Assembly (NCBI GenBank): GCA_945860725.1
Contig: CAMAQZ010000008.1
Location: 1 to 59,419 of the forward strand
DNA length: 59,419 nt
Direction: 5' to 3'
DNA from: Klebsiella pneumoniae
GTDB taxonomy: Bacteria; Pseudomonadota; Gammaproteobacteria; Steroidobacterales; Steroidobacteraceae
The notes under the pieces are model-generated. The model made no database searches, was not told the DNA's origin, and saw only the letters and a program-made list of their open reading frames with translations. Every line of letters begins with the position of its first letter. The stretch's first letter is position 1. The position numbers and the translations under genes are program-made. Shown one piece after another: positions 24,926 to 35,656 of this stretch.

Positions 24926-27082
24926 ATGGATCGCGACGACATCCTGACTTCGGCGCAGCTTGAGGCCTGGTACAAGGCCGCTGCCAGATCGGCGCCAGGG
25001 GGTGATGCCGCCCGCTTGGCCTGGACCACGCCCGAAGGGCTCGTGGTCAAACCGCTCTATACGGCCGCAGACCTTGCGGGCTTGCCCTATACGGACACGC
25101 TGCCCGGCTTCGCGCCCTTCCTCCGCGGCCCGCAGGCGACCATGTACGCGGTCCGCCCCTGGACGATCCGCCAGTACGCTGGGTTCTCGACCGCCGAGGC
25201 CTCCAACGCCTTCTACCGCAAGGCGCTCGCTGCGGGTGGGCAGGGCGTGAGCGTCGCCTTCGACCTCGCCACCCACCGCGGTTACGACAGCGACCACCCG
25301 CGCGTGACGGGCGATGTCGGCAAAGCGGGAGTCGCCATCGATTCCGTCGAGGATATGAAGATCTTGTTCGAGGGCATCCCGCTCGACAAGGTCTCGGTGT
25401 CGATGACCATGAACGGCGCGGTGCTGCCGGTGCTCGCGGCCTTCGTGGTGGCGGGCGAGGAGCAGGGCGTCGCGCCGGCGCAGCTCTCGGGCACCATCCA
25501 GAACGACATCCTCAAAGAATTCATGGTGCGCAACACCTATATCTATCCGCCCGGTCCCTCGATGCGGATCGTCGGTGACATCATCGAGCACACGGCGCGG
25601 AAGATGCCCAAGTTCAACTCGATCTCGATCTCCGGCTATCACATGCAGGAAGCGGGCGCGAACCAGGCGCTCGAGCTTGCCTTCACGCTGGCAGATGGCA
25701 AAGAATATGTGAAGACCGCGCTCGCCAAGGGCCTCGACATCGATGAGTTCGCCGGCCGTCTGAGCTTCTTCTGGGCGATCGGCATGAACTTCTACCTCGA
25801 GATCGCCAAGATGCGTGCGGCGCGGCTGCTGTGGTGGCGTATCATGTCTGGCTTCGGCGCACAGAACCCGAAGAGCCTGATGCTGCGCACGCACTGCCAG
25901 ACCTCGGGTTGGAGCCTCACCGAGCAGGACCCCTATAACAACATCGTGCGCACCACCATCGAGGCGATGGCGGCGGTGTTCGGCGGCACGCAGAGCCTGC
26001 ACACCAACTCCTTCGACGAGGCGATCGCGCTGCCGACCGAGTTCAGCTCGCGCATCGCCCGAAACACCCAGCTCATCCTGCAGGAAGAGACCCACATCAC
26101 GAGCGTGGTCGACCCCTGGGCCGGCAGCTACCTGATGGAGAAGCTGACCCAGGACATGGCGGACGCCGCCTGGAAGATCATCGAGGAGGTCGATGGCATG
26201 GGTGGTATGACCCGCGCTGTCGAGAGCGGCTGGGCGAAGCTGCGCATCGAGGCGAGCGCCGCCGAGAAGCAGGCGCGCATCGACTCCGGACGCGATGTCA
26301 TCATCGGAGTCAATAAATTCCGCCCCGACGATGAGACGCCGATCGAGTTCCGTGACATCGACGATGTCGCGGTGCGTGACGCACAGGTCGCGCGGCTCAA
26401 ACAGTTGCGTGCGGCGCGGCACGGCGAGAAGGTGCAGGCGGCGTTGGAGGCGCTCACGGCCGCTGCGCAGTCAGGCGAGGGCAACCTGCTGACACTGGCT
26501 ATCGACGCGATGCGCGCCCGGGCGACGGTCGGTGAGGTGAGCGACGCGCTCGAGAAAGTCTGGGGGCGACATCGTGCCCGATCACAGGAGGTCAGCGGCG
26601 TGTACGCAGGAGCCTACGAGGATGCCGGCGATTGGCAGCGCCTCAAGACCGACATCGACGCGTTCGCTGAGGAGCAGGGACGCCGTCCGCGCGTGCTGAT
26701 CGCGAAGCTCGGCCAGGATGGCCACGACCGCGGTGCCAAGGTGGTCGCGAGCGCCTTCGCCGACCTCGGTTTCGATGTCGATGTCGGGCCGTTGTTCCAG
26801 ACCCCCGAGGAGTGCGCGCGTCAGGCGATCGAGAACGATGTGCACGCGGTCGGCGTCAGCACGCTCGCTGCGGGCCACAAGACGCTGGTCCCCGCCATCA
26901 TCGAGGCGCTGCGCGCGCAGGGCGGCGGCGATATCGTGGTGTTCGTCGGCGGGGTTGTCCCGCAGCAGGACTATGCGTTCCTGCGATCGCTGGGCGTCAG
27001 GGGCATCTACGGCCCGGGAACGCCGATCCCCGAGAGCGCGCGCGATGTGCTGATGCAGATCAAGGCGGCGCGTGCCCCCTGA
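24926..27082 (+). CDS. scpA: Methylmalonyl-CoA mutase (catalytic and B12 domains in one chain)
   Basis: A 718-residue adenosylcobalamin enzyme that interconverts (R)-methylmalonyl-CoA and succinyl-CoA. The TIM-barrel domain has the family blocks [51 protein letters not shown] and [19 protein letters not shown]. The C-terminal B12 domain has the cobalamin-ligand motif DGHDRG near residue 600. ATG at 24926 follows AAGGA; GTG at 24854 is a weaker alternative. It is first in an operon with meaB, pccB, pccA and the epimerase gene, completing propionyl-CoA oxidation. Confidence 0.97.
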   Translation: MDRDDILTSAQLEAWYKAAARSAPGGDAARLAWTTPEGLVVKPLYTAADLAGLPYTDTLPGFAPFLRGPQATMYAVRPWTIRQYAGFSTAEASNAFYRKALAAGGQGVSVAFDLATHRGYDSDHPRVTGDVGKAGVAIDSVEDMKILFEGIPLDKVSVSMTMNGAVLPVLAAFVVAGEEQGVAPAQLSGTIQNDILKEFMVRNTYIYPPGPSMRIVGDIIEHTARKMPKFNSISISGYHMQEAGANQALELAFTLADGKEYVKTALAKGLDIDEFAGRLSFFWAIGMNFYLEIAKMRAARLLWWRIMSGFGAQNPKSLMLRTHCQTSGWSLTEQDPYNNIVRTTIEAMAAVFGGTQSLHTNSFDEAIALPTEFSSRIARNTQLILQEETHITSVVDPWAGSYLMEKLTQDMADAAWKIIEEVDGMGGMTRAVESGWAKLRIEASAAEKQARIDSGRDVIIGVNKFRPDDETPIEFRDIDDVAVRDAQVARLKQLRAARHGEKVQAALEALTAAAQSGEGNLLTLAIDAMRARATVGEVSDALEKVWGRHRARSQEVSGVYAGAYEDAGDWQRLKTDIDAFAEEQGRRPRVLIAKLGQDGHDRGAKVVASAFADLGFDVDVGPLFQTPEECARQAIENDVHAVGVSTLAAGHKTLVPAIIEALRAQGGGDIVVFVGGVVPQQDYAFLRSLGVRGIYGPGTPIPESARDVLMQIKAARAP

Positions 27083-28088
27083 CATCCTCGATGCTGCCCC
27101 GGCTGCCGATGCTGCGCTCGTGGCCGGGGTGCGTGCGGGCGACCGACGCGCGATCGCCAAGGCGATCACGCTGCTCGAGTCCACCCGTCCCGACCATCGA
27201 CGACGCGCCGACGCCATGCTCGATGCGCTGTTGCCCAGCACCGCGCGCGCGCTGCGCATCGGTATCTCTGGCGTGCCGGGGGTCGGCAAGTCGACCTTCA
27301 TCGAGACGCTCGGCATGTTCCTCGTGGAGCGTGGCCACCGCATCGCGGTACTTGCGGTCGATCCGTCTTCGGGACTCACCGGCGGCTCGATCCTCGGTGA
27401 CAAGACGCGCATGGATCGGCTCTCGACTGACCCGCGCGCGTACATCCGCCCGACTCCATCCTCGGGAGCGTTGGGCGGCGTCGCTGAGCGCACGCGTGAG
27501 GCGATGCTGATCTGTGAGGCAGCGGGCTACGATGTTGTGCTCGTTGAGACGGTCGGCGTCGGCCAGTCCGAGACGACCGTCGCCGGCATGACCGATCTGT
27601 TCCTACTGCTGCAGTTGCCGAATGCAGGCGACGACCTGCAGGCCATGAAAAAAGGCATCATGGAGCTCGCGGACCTCGTGGTGATCAACAAAGTCGACTT
27701 GGATTCGGACGCCGCGCTGCGTGCCGAAGCGCAGGTCGCGAGCGCGCTGCGGATGCTGCGCCACCCGGGCGGGACCCGCTGGCAGACACGTGTACTGCGG
27801 GTGAGTGCGCTGTCGGGTGAGGGTATCGCTGCGTTGTGGGATACGGTCGAGGAGTTCCAACGCTGTCGCGAGGCCGACGGCGGATTTGCGGATCGTCGTC
27901 GCCGTCAGTCGCTGAACTGGCTGTGGGACGAGGTGCACGCGCGTCTGCTCGCGGACTTCCGTGGCCATCCCGCTGTCCGCGCCGCCTTGCCTGCCACGCT
28001 CGCCGAAGTCGAAGGGTCGCGCCTTGCACCCTCGTCCGGCGCACGCCGCCTACTCGATCTTTTTGAACAATCTTCGTGGCCGCCCTGA
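27072..28088 (+). CDS. meaB: MeaB/ArgK, G3E GTPase chaperone of methylmalonyl-CoA mutase
   Basis: A 338-residue G3E-family GTPase. Walker A is [18 protein letters not shown] near residue 68, [18 protein letters not shown] is the switch region, ETVGVGQSE is the G3 motif and NKVD the base-specificity motif. In known systems it gates adenosylcobalamin loading and protects the mutase from inactivation. GTG at 27072 overlaps the mutase end by 11 bp, which supports coupled production of the two partners. Confidence 0.95.
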   Translation: MPPDILDAAPAADAALVAGVRAGDRRAIAKAITLLESTRPDHRRRADAMLDALLPSTARALRIGISGVPGVGKSTFIETLGMFLVERGHRIAVLAVDPSSGLTGGSILGDKTRMDRLSTDPRAYIRPTPSSGALGGVAERTREAMLICEAAGYDVVLVETVGVGQSETTVAGMTDLFLLLQLPNAGDDLQAMKKGIMELADLVVINKVDLDSDAALRAEAQVASALRMLRHPGGTRWQTRVLRVSALSGEGIAALWDTVEEFQRCREADGGFADRRRRQSLNWLWDEVHARLLADFRGHPAVRAALPATLAEVEGSRLAPSSGARRLLDLFEQSSWPP

Positions 28089-28113
28089 GGCCACTCTGTC
28101 CGAGGACCGCGTC

Positions 28114-29646
28114 ATGCACGACATCATCCAACAACTGGATAAGAAACGCGCCCAAGCACGCCAAGGTGGCGGCGCCAAACGCATCGCTGCGCAGCATGCC
28201 AAGGGCAAACTGACAGCCCGTGAACGTCTCGAACTGCTGCTCGATGAAGGGTCTTTCGAGGAATGGGACATGTTCGTCGAGCATCGCTGCAGCGATTTCG
28301 GCATGCAGGACCAGAAGATCCCAGGCGACGGCGTGGTCACCGGCTGTGGGTTCATCAACGGTCGCTTGGTGTTCGTGTACAGCCAGGACTTCACCGTGTT
28401 CGGCGGCTCCTTGAGCGAGGCGCACGCACAGAAGATCTGCAAGGTGATGGATACCGCGATGAAGGTCGGTGCGCCCGTCATCGGCATCAACGACTCGGGC
28501 GGAGCACGCATCCAGGAGGGTGTGGCCTCCCTCGGCGGCTACGCCGAAGTGTTCCAGCGCAATGTCACGGCTTCGGGCGTGGTGCCGCAGGTCAGCATCA
28601 TCATGGGCCCCTCGGCGGGCGGCGCGGTCTATAGCCCGGCGCTCACCGACTTCATCTTCATGGTGAAGGACAGCTCCTACATGTTCGTGACCGGCCCTGA
28701 GGTTGTGAAGACGGTGACGCACGAGGAGGTCTCCGCGGAGGACCTCGGCGGCGCCATCACGCACACCACCCGCAGCGGTGTCGCCGACCTCGCTTTCGAC
28801 AACGATGTCGAGGCGTTGCTCATGATCCGGCGGTTCTTCAACTATCTCCCGGCGAACAACCGTGAGAAGCCGCCGATGCGCGAAGCCGGGGACCCTGCAG
28901 ACCGCGATGATTATTCGCTGGACACGCTCGTGCCGAATAATCCGAACAAGCCCTACGACATGAAGGAGCTGCTCGCGAAAGTGGTCGACGATGGCGAGTT
29001 CTTCGAACTGCAGCCGGAGTACGCGAAGAACATCATCATCGGTTTCGCGCGCATGGACGGCCATGTGGTCGGCATCGTCGCCAACCAACCGTTAGTGCTC
29101 GCCGGCTGTCTCGACATCAAAAGCAGCATCAAAGCGGCCCGCTTCGTGCGCTTCTGCGACGCGTTCTCCATCCCGGTGGTCACTTTCGTTGATGTGCCGG
29201 GGTTCATGCCCGGCACCTCGCAGGAGTACGGTGGCATCATCAAGCACGGCGCCAAGCTGCTCTACGCCTATGCCGAGTGCACGGTGCCGAAGATCACGGT
29301 GATCACCCGCAAAGCCTACGGCGGGGCCTATGATGTGATGGCCTCCAAGCACCTGCGCGGCGATGTCAACTACGCATGGCCGAACGCCGAGATCGCGGTG
29401 ATGGGCGCCAAGGGGGCCGTCGAGATCATCTTCCGCGAGGAGAAGAGCGACCCGGCGAAGCTCGCAGCCCGCGAGGCGGAGTACCGCGAGAAGTTCGCCA
29501 ACCCGTTCATCGCCAGTGCGCGCGGCTACATCGACGATGTGATCATGCCGCACGGCACGCGTCGTCGGGTGTGCCGTGCACTCACGGTGCTGCGCGACAA
29601 GAAGATCGAGGAGCCGTGGCGCAAGCATGGCAACATCCCGCTGTGA
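28114..29646 (+). CDS. pccB: Propionyl-CoA carboxylase, carboxyltransferase (beta) subunit
   Basis: A 510-residue acyl-CoA carboxyltransferase that moves CO2 from biotin to propionyl-CoA. Family motifs are [42 protein letters not shown] and the C-terminal [24 protein letters not shown] and AYGGAYDVM segments. ATG at 28114 has GAGGA eight bases upstream; the frame upstream through meaB is not coding. Together with the biotin-bearing alpha subunit downstream it should form an alpha6-beta6 enzyme. Other short-chain acyl-CoAs may also be substrates. Confidence 0.95.
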   Translation: MHDIIQQLDKKRAQARQGGGAKRIAAQHAKGKLTARERLELLLDEGSFEEWDMFVEHRCSDFGMQDQKIPGDGVVTGCGFINGRLVFVYSQDFTVFGGSLSEAHAQKICKVMDTAMKVGAPVIGINDSGGARIQEGVASLGGYAEVFQRNVTASGVVPQVSIIMGPSAGGAVYSPALTDFIFMVKDSSYMFVTGPEVVKTVTHEEVSAEDLGGAITHTTRSGVADLAFDNDVEALLMIRRFFNYLPANNREKPPMREAGDPADRDDYSLDTLVPNNPNKPYDMKELLAKVVDDGEFFELQPEYAKNIIIGFARMDGHVVGIVANQPLVLAGCLDIKSSIKAARFVRFCDAFSIPVVTFVDVPGFMPGTSQEYGGIIKHGAKLLYAYAECTVPKITVITRKAYGGAYDVMASKHLRGDVNYAWPNAEIAVMGAKGAVEIIFREEKSDPAKLAAREAEYREKFANPFIASARGYIDDVIMPHGTRRRVCRALTVLRDKKIEEPWRKHGNIPL

Positions 29647-29669
29647 CGGTGTCCAGGAGACCTGCAGGT

Positions 29670-31700
29670 ATGTTCAAGAAGATACTCATCGCCAACCGGG
29701 GCGAGATCGCCTGTCGCGTCATCAAGACGGCGCGACGCATGGGCATCAAGACCGTGGCCGTCTACTCGGAGGCGGACAAGGACGCCCGGCACGTCGAGCT
29801 TGCCGACGAGGCGGTGCTGATCGGCCCTGCCCCTTCGCGCGAGTCCTATCTGGTGCAGGATCGCATCATCGAAGCCTGCCGCACCACGGGCGCCGAGGCT
29901 GTGCATCCGGGCTACGGCTTCTTGTCCGAGAACGCCGAGTTCTCGCGGCGCGTCGAGGAGGCCGGGATCATCTTCATCGGGCCGAAGCACGCTTCGATCG
30001 CTGCGATGGGCGACAAGATCGCTTCGAAGACGCTCGCCGCCAAGGCGGGCGTGAGCACCATCCCCGGCTGGAACAATGCGATCGAGACGCCGGAGCGCGC
30101 GGTCGAGATCGCGAGGGATATCGGCTACCCGGTGATGATTAAGGCGAGCGCGGGCGGAGGCGGCAAAGGTCTGCGCGTCGCATCGAACGACAAGGAGGCC
30201 TTCGAGGGCTTCAGTTCCTGTCGCAACGAAGCGCGCAACAGCTTCGGCGACGACCGCGTGTTTATCGAGAAATTTGTCGAGGAGCCGCGCCACATCGAGA
30301 TCCAGGTGCTGGGCGACGCGCACGGCAACTGTCTCTATCTCTGGGAGCGGGAGTGCTCGATCCAGCGCCGTCACCAGAAGGTGATCGAAGAGGCGCCGAG
30401 CCCCTTCCTCGACGATAAGGTTCGCAAAGCGATGGGCGAGCAGGCGGTTGCGCTCGCCAAGGCGGTCGATTACCAGAGTGCAGGCACTGTCGAGTTCGTG
30501 GTCGGGAAAGACAAGTCGTTCTTCTTCCTCGAGATGAACACGCGTCTGCAGGTGGAGCATCCGGTCACCGAGTGCATCACCGGGCTCGACCTCGTGGAGC
30601 AGATGATCCGCGTCGCAGCCGGCGAGAAGCTCGCGTTCAAGCAGAAGGACATCAAGCGCGAAGGTTGGGCGATCGAGTGCCGCATCAACGCCGAAGATCC
30701 GTTCCGCAACTTCCTGCCCTCGACCGGCCGCTTGGTGAAGTACCGGCCGCCGGCGCAGAACATGGAAGCCTCTCAGCCTGTGCCGCCGGGTGGCGGCGTA
30801 CGCGTCGATACCGGCGTCTACGAGGGCGGCGAGATCCCCATGCACTATGACTCGATGATCGCCAAGCTCATCGTGCACGGTCGGGACCGTAACGAGGCGA
30901 TCGCGCGCATGCGTGAGGCGCTCAACGGTTTCGTGATCCGCGGCATCTCGAGCAATGTCTCGTTCCAGGCGGCGCTGCTCGCGCATCCGCGCTTCGCCGC
31001 CGGTGATTTCAACACCGGATTCATCGCAGAGCACTACCCCACGGGGTTCAGCTCGGCGGCGGTCGCGCACGATCAACCCTCGTTCCTGCTCGCGCTTGCG
31101 GCGGTGTCGCACCGTCGTTCGCGCGAACGCGCGGCGACGCTCACTGGGCAGCGGCGCCACCGCGAGGTGCGCATCCGCGAAGATCTCGTCGTAGTGTTGA
31201 CCGATGCTGCTGGGCTGCGCGATCACATCCCAATATCGGTGCGTCCGCAGGGCGCGATGTTCGAGGTGTCCATCGCAGGGCTGACGCACGAGGTCGCCTT
31301 CGAAGATAACCTGCGCGATATCGCGGTGCACGGCACCTTCGATGGCCAGCCGTTCTGTGCGCAGATCGAGCGCAGTGGGCTCGGCTACCGCATCTCGCAC
31401 AACGGTGCGAGCCTGTTCGCACGGGTGTTCTCGCCGCGCCACGCCGAGCTCGAGGCGTTGATGCCGTTCAAGGCGCCGCCTGATCTCTCCAAGGTGCTGC
31501 TGTCGCCGATGCCGGGCCTGCTGGTCGACGTCGCGGTGCAGGTCGGACAGACGGTGCGTGCGGGCGAGAAGCTCGCAGCTATCGAGGCGATGAAGATGGA
31601 GAACATCCTCTTTGCGACCCAAGACTGCGTGGTCTCCGAGGTGTTTGCCGTCAAGGGCGACAGCCTGGCGGTCGATCAGGTGATCATGAGGTTCCAGTGA
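29670..31700 (+). CDS. pccA: Propionyl-CoA carboxylase, biotin carboxylase (alpha) subunit
   Basis: A 676-residue protein with biotin carboxylase domain ([23 protein letters not shown]-grasp loop [14 protein letters not shown], catalytic [14 protein letters not shown]), a BT linker region and a C-terminal biotinyl domain with EAMKMEN, the lysine to be biotinylated being K642. ATG at 29670 follows AGGAGA. It lies 23 bp after pccB. The operon context (mutase, MeaB, epimerase) favours propionyl-CoA over methylcrotonyl- or acetyl-CoA. Confidence 0.95.
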   Translation: MFKKILIANRGEIACRVIKTARRMGIKTVAVYSEADKDARHVELADEAVLIGPAPSRESYLVQDRIIEACRTTGAEAVHPGYGFLSENAEFSRRVEEAGIIFIGPKHASIAAMGDKIASKTLAAKAGVSTIPGWNNAIETPERAVEIARDIGYPVMIKASAGGGGKGLRVASNDKEAFEGFSSCRNEARNSFGDDRVFIEKFVEEPRHIEIQVLGDAHGNCLYLWERECSIQRRHQKVIEEAPSPFLDDKVRKAMGEQAVALAKAVDYQSAGTVEFVVGKDKSFFFLEMNTRLQVEHPVTECITGLDLVEQMIRVAAGEKLAFKQKDIKREGWAIECRINAEDPFRNFLPSTGRLVKYRPPAQNMEASQPVPPGGGVRVDTGVYEGGEIPMHYDSMIAKLIVHGRDRNEAIARMREALNGFVIRGISSNVSFQAALLAHPRFAAGDFNTGFIAEHYPTGFSSAAVAHDQPSFLLALAAVSHRRSRERAATLTGQRRHREVRIREDLVVVLTDAAGLRDHIPISVRPQGAMFEVSIAGLTHEVAFEDNLRDIAVHGTFDGQPFCAQIERSGLGYRISHNGASLFARVFSPRHAELEALMPFKAPPDLSKVLLSPMPGLLVDVAVQVGQTVRAGEKLAAIEAMKMENILFATQDCVVSEVFAVKGDSLAVDQVIMRFQ

Positions 31701-32164
31701 CGCGGCCGTTCCGAGTGCTCGGCATCCAGCAGGTCGCGATCGGCAGTCCGGACAAGTCTCGCCTGCGGCGGCTGTGGGTGGATATGCTCGGGCTCGAGGT
31801 CACGGGGCATTTCCGCAGCGAGCGCGAGAACGTCGACGAGGACATCTGCTCGATGGGGCAGGGGGCGTTCCGAGTGGAAGTAGATCTGATGGAGCCGGTC
31901 GATCCGCAGGGCAAGCCCGCGGTCCACGCCACGCCGCTCAACCATATCGGCCTCTGGATTGACGATCTGCCGACGGCGGTCGCGTGGCTCACGGCACAGG
32001 GCGTGCGATTCGCGCCGGGCGGCATCCGCAAGGGCGCCGCAGGCCACGACATCTGTTTCCTGCATCCGAAGGCGAACGAAGAGTCGCCGATCGCTGGTGA
32101 GGGCGTGTTGATCGAATTGGTGCAAGCACCGCCGGATGTCATCGCCGCGCTCGGCGGCTGCTGA
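31697..32164 (+). CDS. mce: Methylmalonyl-CoA epimerase (VOC family)
   Basis: A 155-residue vicinal-oxygen-chelate protein. The paired beta-alpha-beta modules read [21 protein letters not shown] and [18 protein letters not shown], with a late [21 protein letters not shown], typical of methylmalonyl-CoA epimerase, which converts the (S)-product of the carboxylase to the (R)-substrate of the mutase. GTG at 31697 overlaps the pccA stop by 4 bp. This closes the five-gene pathway. Confidence 0.9.
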   Translation: MTRPFRVLGIQQVAIGSPDKSRLRRLWVDMLGLEVTGHFRSERENVDEDICSMGQGAFRVEVDLMEPVDPQGKPAVHATPLNHIGLWIDDLPTAVAWLTAQGVRFAPGGIRKGAAGHDICFLHPKANEESPIAGEGVLIELVQAPPDVIAALGGC

Positions 32165-32172
32165 CCGCGCGA

Positions 32173-34068
32173 TCAATCCTCGAGCCGCTGCACCGCGACG
32201 ATGAGTGTGCCGGGTCCGCCGTGCACGCCGATGGCTGCGCCCATGTCGGTGAGCGCCGACCACACGATCCGCTCGGACGGGATCGCCGCCCGCAGTTCGT
32301 CGTAGAGCCGCTGACCCGCTTCGGGCCGGTTTGCATGGCCGACCAGCAGGCGTAGGCGCTGCGTGCCGGAGTCGATCTCGCTGCGGCGCCGTACCAGGCG
32401 GATGAAGCGGTCGATGAGGCGGTGTGAACCGAACAGGCCCCCACCGAAGGCGACCCGGCCGTCAGGGAAGGTCCGCAGGATCACGTTCAGCCGCAGCCAT
32501 CGGGCGATGTTGCCCACCGCCGCCGGTACGCGGCCGCCCCGCACCGCGAAGTCGATGCGCTCGACGAGCGCAAAGGTCTGGGTGCGATCACGCGCCGCCT
32601 CGGCTGCAGCGACCACTTGGTCGAGATCTTGTCCTTCGGCTGCCGCCTCCGCCGCAGCGAGCACCACCAGGGCTTCGCCGACCGACGCATTGCGGGTGTC
32701 GACCACGGCCACGCGCCGGCCCTCGGCGCTGACGCGCTGGGCGACCGTCACGGCCGCGTTGTAAGTGCCGCTGTGGCGCGCAGTGAGGTTCACCGAGATG
32801 ACCGACTCATAGTGCGACACCAGGAACTCGAAGATGCGCCGGAAGTCACCCGGTGGGGGCTGCGAGGTCTTCGGGTGTTCGGGATTGACGGCGAGTTCGT
32901 CGTAGAACTCTGCGGAGGTCATGCTGACCTTATCGAGATAGGAGCGGCCGCCGAAGTGCACGCGCGCGGCGACCATATGGATGCCGAGCCGCTCCATCTC
33001 GGCATCGGGCAGGTCGCTGCCTGAATCGGTGACCACGGCGACGCGTTGCGCGCGGCGGTGGTGCACGGCCGATTGCTGCATGCGCATGTCGTCGGCTTTC
33101 TGGCTCTGCACTTCGCCGAACATCGAAGCGGTCCGGAAGATGGCGTCGGGGTCGTCGCAGTGGATGTGGATGCGGGCCTTGTGCTTGCTGCCGCTGACCA
33201 CCAGGCTCGCACCGATTATCGACAGTGATTCCCGCAGACTGCGAAGCTCGATGACGCTTTCCGCGCGCGCCACCACCAGGCACTCGGTGCAGAAGCGGAA
33301 GTCCTGTCCCGCAGCGACCGACATGGAGCCGGCCATCGCCTCATCGCCTTCGTAGACCGGTACCACGGTCTCGCCCTTGTCGCCGGTCTGCAGGAAGCGC
33401 AGCATCCCTTCGAGCATGTCGACGAAGCCTTGCGCACCGGCGTCCACGACATCCGCGGCGCGCAGTTCCTTCAGTTGGCCACGGGTCTGCTCCAAGGCGG
33501 TACGCACCCGTACCAGCGAGTGCTCGAACAAGGTGCCGAGGTCGGCTGCTGCCGAGCTGTCCGCGAGGTTCTTCTGCAAGGCGTCGGCGAACTCGCGCAG
33601 AACCGTGAGGATCGTACCTTCCTGCGGTTGCATCAATGCGTCGCGGGCGTAGGCCGCACCGCTTTGGATCGCTGCCACGAAATCGGTCAGACCGAGCCTC
33701 GCGCGTTGACCTGCGCCATCGCCGAGCCCCATCAGGAACTGTGCGAGGATCGCTCCGGAATTGCCGCGCGCGCCGTCGAGCGCGGCATCGGCCGCGCGGG
33801 TCAGCACCCGCCCGGCGTCCGCCACCGGCTCACGATCGAGCGCCGACAGCACGGCGGCCAGCGTCATCGCCATATTGGTTCCGGTGTCTCCATCAGGGAC
33901 CGGGAAGACATTGATCTTGTTGAGGTGGTCTGTCCTTTGGAACAGGCGGTAGATGCCGGCGCGCAGCAGGTCTGCCAGCAGCAAGCCATCGAGGCTGTCG
34001 GCTCGCCCGGGCAGCGTGTCGGGCGGCAGACCCGCCAGAGAGCCGAAGGTGTCTGGGCGCGCCGTCAT
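32173..34068 (-). CDS. Single-chain fatty acid kinase: DAK2 (FakA) domain fused to DegV (FakB) domain
   Basis: A 631-residue fusion. The N-terminal kinase part has NKINVFPVPDGDTGTNM (residues 50-66) and DGARGNSGAILAQFLMG, the ATP and magnesium site of FakA. The C-terminal part from about residue 345 is a DegV fold: VAVVTDSGSDLPDAEMERLGI, the TSQPPPGDF fatty-acid loop and SVNLTARHSGTYN. In Gram-positive bacteria these are separate proteins that phosphorylate fatty acids for phospholipid synthesis. The gene overlaps gspB by 4 bp (ATGA). Confidence 0.9.
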   Translation of the reverse strand: MTARPDTFGSLAGLPPDTLPGRADSLDGLLLADLLRAGIYRLFQRTDHLNKINVFPVPDGDTGTNMAMTLAAVLSALDREPVADAGRVLTRAADAALDGARGNSGAILAQFLMGLGDGAGQRARLGLTDFVAAIQSGAAYARDALMQPQEGTILTVLREFADALQKNLADSSAAADLGTLFEHSLVRVRTALEQTRGQLKELRAADVVDAGAQGFVDMLEGMLRFLQTGDKGETVVPVYEGDEAMAGSMSVAAGQDFRFCTECLVVARAESVIELRSLRESLSIIGASLVVSGSKHKARIHIHCDDPDAIFRTASMFGEVQSQKADDMRMQQSAVHHRRAQRVAVVTDSGSDLPDAEMERLGIHMVAARVHFGGRSYLDKVSMTSAEFYDELAVNPEHPKTSQPPPGDFRRIFEFLVSHYESVISVNLTARHSGTYNAAVTVAQRVSAEGRRVAVVDTRNASVGEALVVLAAAEAAAEGQDLDQVVAAAEAARDRTQTFALVERIDFAVRGGRVPAAVGNIARWLRLNVILRTFPDGRVAFGGGLFGSHRLIDRFIRLVRRRSEIDSGTQRLRLLVGHANRPEAGQRLYDELRAAIPSERIVWSALTDMGAAIGVHGGPGTLIVAVQRLED

Positions 34069-34733
34069 GGCTCGATGGAGACCTTGAAGGTCGCGCCGCG
34101 ATGATCGAGCACCGCGCCATCCGGAACGATGCTTCGAACCCGAAGACCGTTACCCGTCATCTCACCCTCGCGCAGGCGTTGGCCGTTCAACAAAATGAAC
34201 CGCTTGGATGCGTCCGGGTCGTAGACATGCAGTGACAGCGCAGCTTCGGGTATGGCATCGCCGGCGGCGAGCAGGTCGTCACGGGTGCGGGAAGATGGCT
34301 GCAGATCGATCGGTGCCAAAGTTGCAGTGCGCGCGGCTTCCGTTTCGATGACAGACGGTGCGGTGCGGGCGGGTGTCGTGGCCGTCGAGCGTGAGACGGC
34401 CGCAGTTCGGACGGCCGCAGGTGGAGTGGTCGCAGCCGCAGCGGCCATCGGCGCAGCAACCATCGGCGCGGCGACCGTGCCGATCGGCGGAGTGGAAGCC
34501 GGCGCAGACGCGGATACGGGTAGTGGTGCGTCGGCCACCGCCGCCGCGCGCTCGTTGCGCAGCAGCACGGCCAGCACGACGAGCAGGTTCACTCCGAGCA
34601 GCAAGCCGAGCGCGACGCCCCAGATCGGGAACGGGCGCCGCGATGCGACGGCTCGCACGTCGAACATCGCCGGATGTTCCTGGCGTAGTCGAGCGTTCTC
34701 TGATTTGCGTAGCGCATCGAGGATGAAGGACAT
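34065..34733 (-). CDS. gspB: GspB-like general secretion pathway protein (orphan)
   Basis: A 222-residue inner-membrane protein that begins with the GspB signature MSFILDALRKSENARLRQE, followed by one transmembrane helix (about residues 37-58, WGVALGLLLGVNLLVVLAVLL). A long Ala/Thr/Pro-rich periplasmic linker leads to a C-terminal GspB domain (LHVYDPDASKRFILLNGQ, LRVRSIVPDGAVLDHRG). GspB proteins help place the type II secretin with the ATPase GspA. No gspA or other gsp gene is near. ATG at 34733 is chosen because of the signature; 4-bp overlap with the fatty acid kinase gene. Confidence 0.85.
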   Translation of the reverse strand: MSFILDALRKSENARLRQEHPAMFDVRAVASRRPFPIWGVALGLLLGVNLLVVLAVLLRNERAAAVADAPLPVSASAPASTPPIGTVAAPMVAAPMAAAAATTPPAAVRTAAVSRSTATTPARTAPSVIETEAARTATLAPIDLQPSSRTRDDLLAAGDAIPEAALSLHVYDPDASKRFILLNGQRLREGEMTGNGLRVRSIVPDGAVLDHRGATFKVSIEP

Positions 34734-34867
34734 ACCGAAGTTGATGGCCGCGATGCGGCGCAACCCTCCCTTTGTTCGGTCGAGTATTGCACGGTCTGGA
34801 GCAGACCGGCATAGTCCCTCGCATCGTGCAGTCCGATGACCATGGCTGGTCACGGCGGTCGTTGGCC

Positions 34868-35656
34868 GTGGTGGCTGGTATCACCCCTACAGGCGAGCCG
34901 TCCCTCGATGCGCAGCCATCGGCTTCAGCCGCAGGGGTCGGCGTGGATCTTTGGCTGGTACGCCTCGAGGATCTCGGCGCATCCGAAGGCGAGCCCGTCG
35001 CGCCGTCCGGCGCCGAAGAAGCGGCCCGCGCGGCGCGGTTCGCCGACCCCGTCGCCCGAAGCCGCTACCTTGCCTCGCGGCGTCTGCTGCGCGGGATCCT
35101 CGCGCAGCCTCTGAAGCGCCAGCCAGACACGCTCGAATTCGAGGTCTCGCGCCACGGTAAACCGAAGTTGGTGGCGGAGGATGGCCCCGCGTTGCACTTC
35201 AACCTCAGCCACGCCGGGGGTTGGCTATTGATCGCCACCTGCCTCGACGGACCGATAGGCGTCGATCTCGAGTTTACGCGGGACGGCATCGATCTTGAGC
35301 GGCTCGCCAGACGGGTGTTCTCGCCTGCTGAGCAGGCCGGTCTGCAGCGCGCCACTGAACACTCTGCGGCCGCAGGACGGCATTGGTTCTTCGGTTGTTG
35401 GACCCGCAAAGAGGCGCTGCTCAAGTGCCTGGGCACTGGATTCGCGGGCGGCGCGTCTGCGTTCGAGGTCGGTGTCGAGCCGACGATGCACAGGGTGTCG
35501 ACGCCGGGGTATGGGTACGAATCGGTGTGCGTGCATTCTTTGGTGTTGCCTGAGCTGCCGGCTGCGCCCGGTAGGGCTTACGCTGCAGTGGCAGCACCCC
35601 AGGGTCCGGGGGACGGCGTGATCCTGCGCTATCACTGGCTGGAGCCTGCCGCATGA
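34868..35656 (+). CDS. 4'-phosphopantetheinyl transferase, Sfp/Gsp/AcpT type
   Basis: A protein of about 262 residues that transfers 4'-phosphopantetheine from CoA to carrier proteins. Motifs are LHFNLSHAGG, the magnesium site GPIGVDLEF, RRVFSPAEQ and WTRKEALLKCLGTGF (W-x-x-K-E-A). The start is uncertain: GTG at 34868 or 34871 fits the family N-terminus, while GTG 34826 and TTG 34772 are also in frame and none has a good ribosome site. It is divergent from gspB and overlaps the rhombosortase gene by 4 bp. The carrier-protein target is not in the window. Confidence 0.88.
   Translation: MVAGITPTGEPSLDAQPSASAAGVGVDLWLVRLEDLGASEGEPVAPSGAEEAARAARFADPVARSRYLASRRLLRGILAQPLKRQPDTLEFEVSRHGKPKLVAEDGPALHFNLSHAGGWLLIATCLDGPIGVDLEFTRDGIDLERLARRVFSPAEQAGLQRATEHSAAAGRHWFFGCWTRKEALLKCLGTGFAGGASAFEVGVEPTMHRVSTPGYGYESVCVHSLVLPELPAAPGRAYAAVAAPQGPGDGVILRYHWLEPAA

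Noticed and set aside
29526-31622. Long minus-strand open frame opposite pccA
   Set aside because: pccA is unmistakable on the plus strand; the reverse frame shows only antisense composition.
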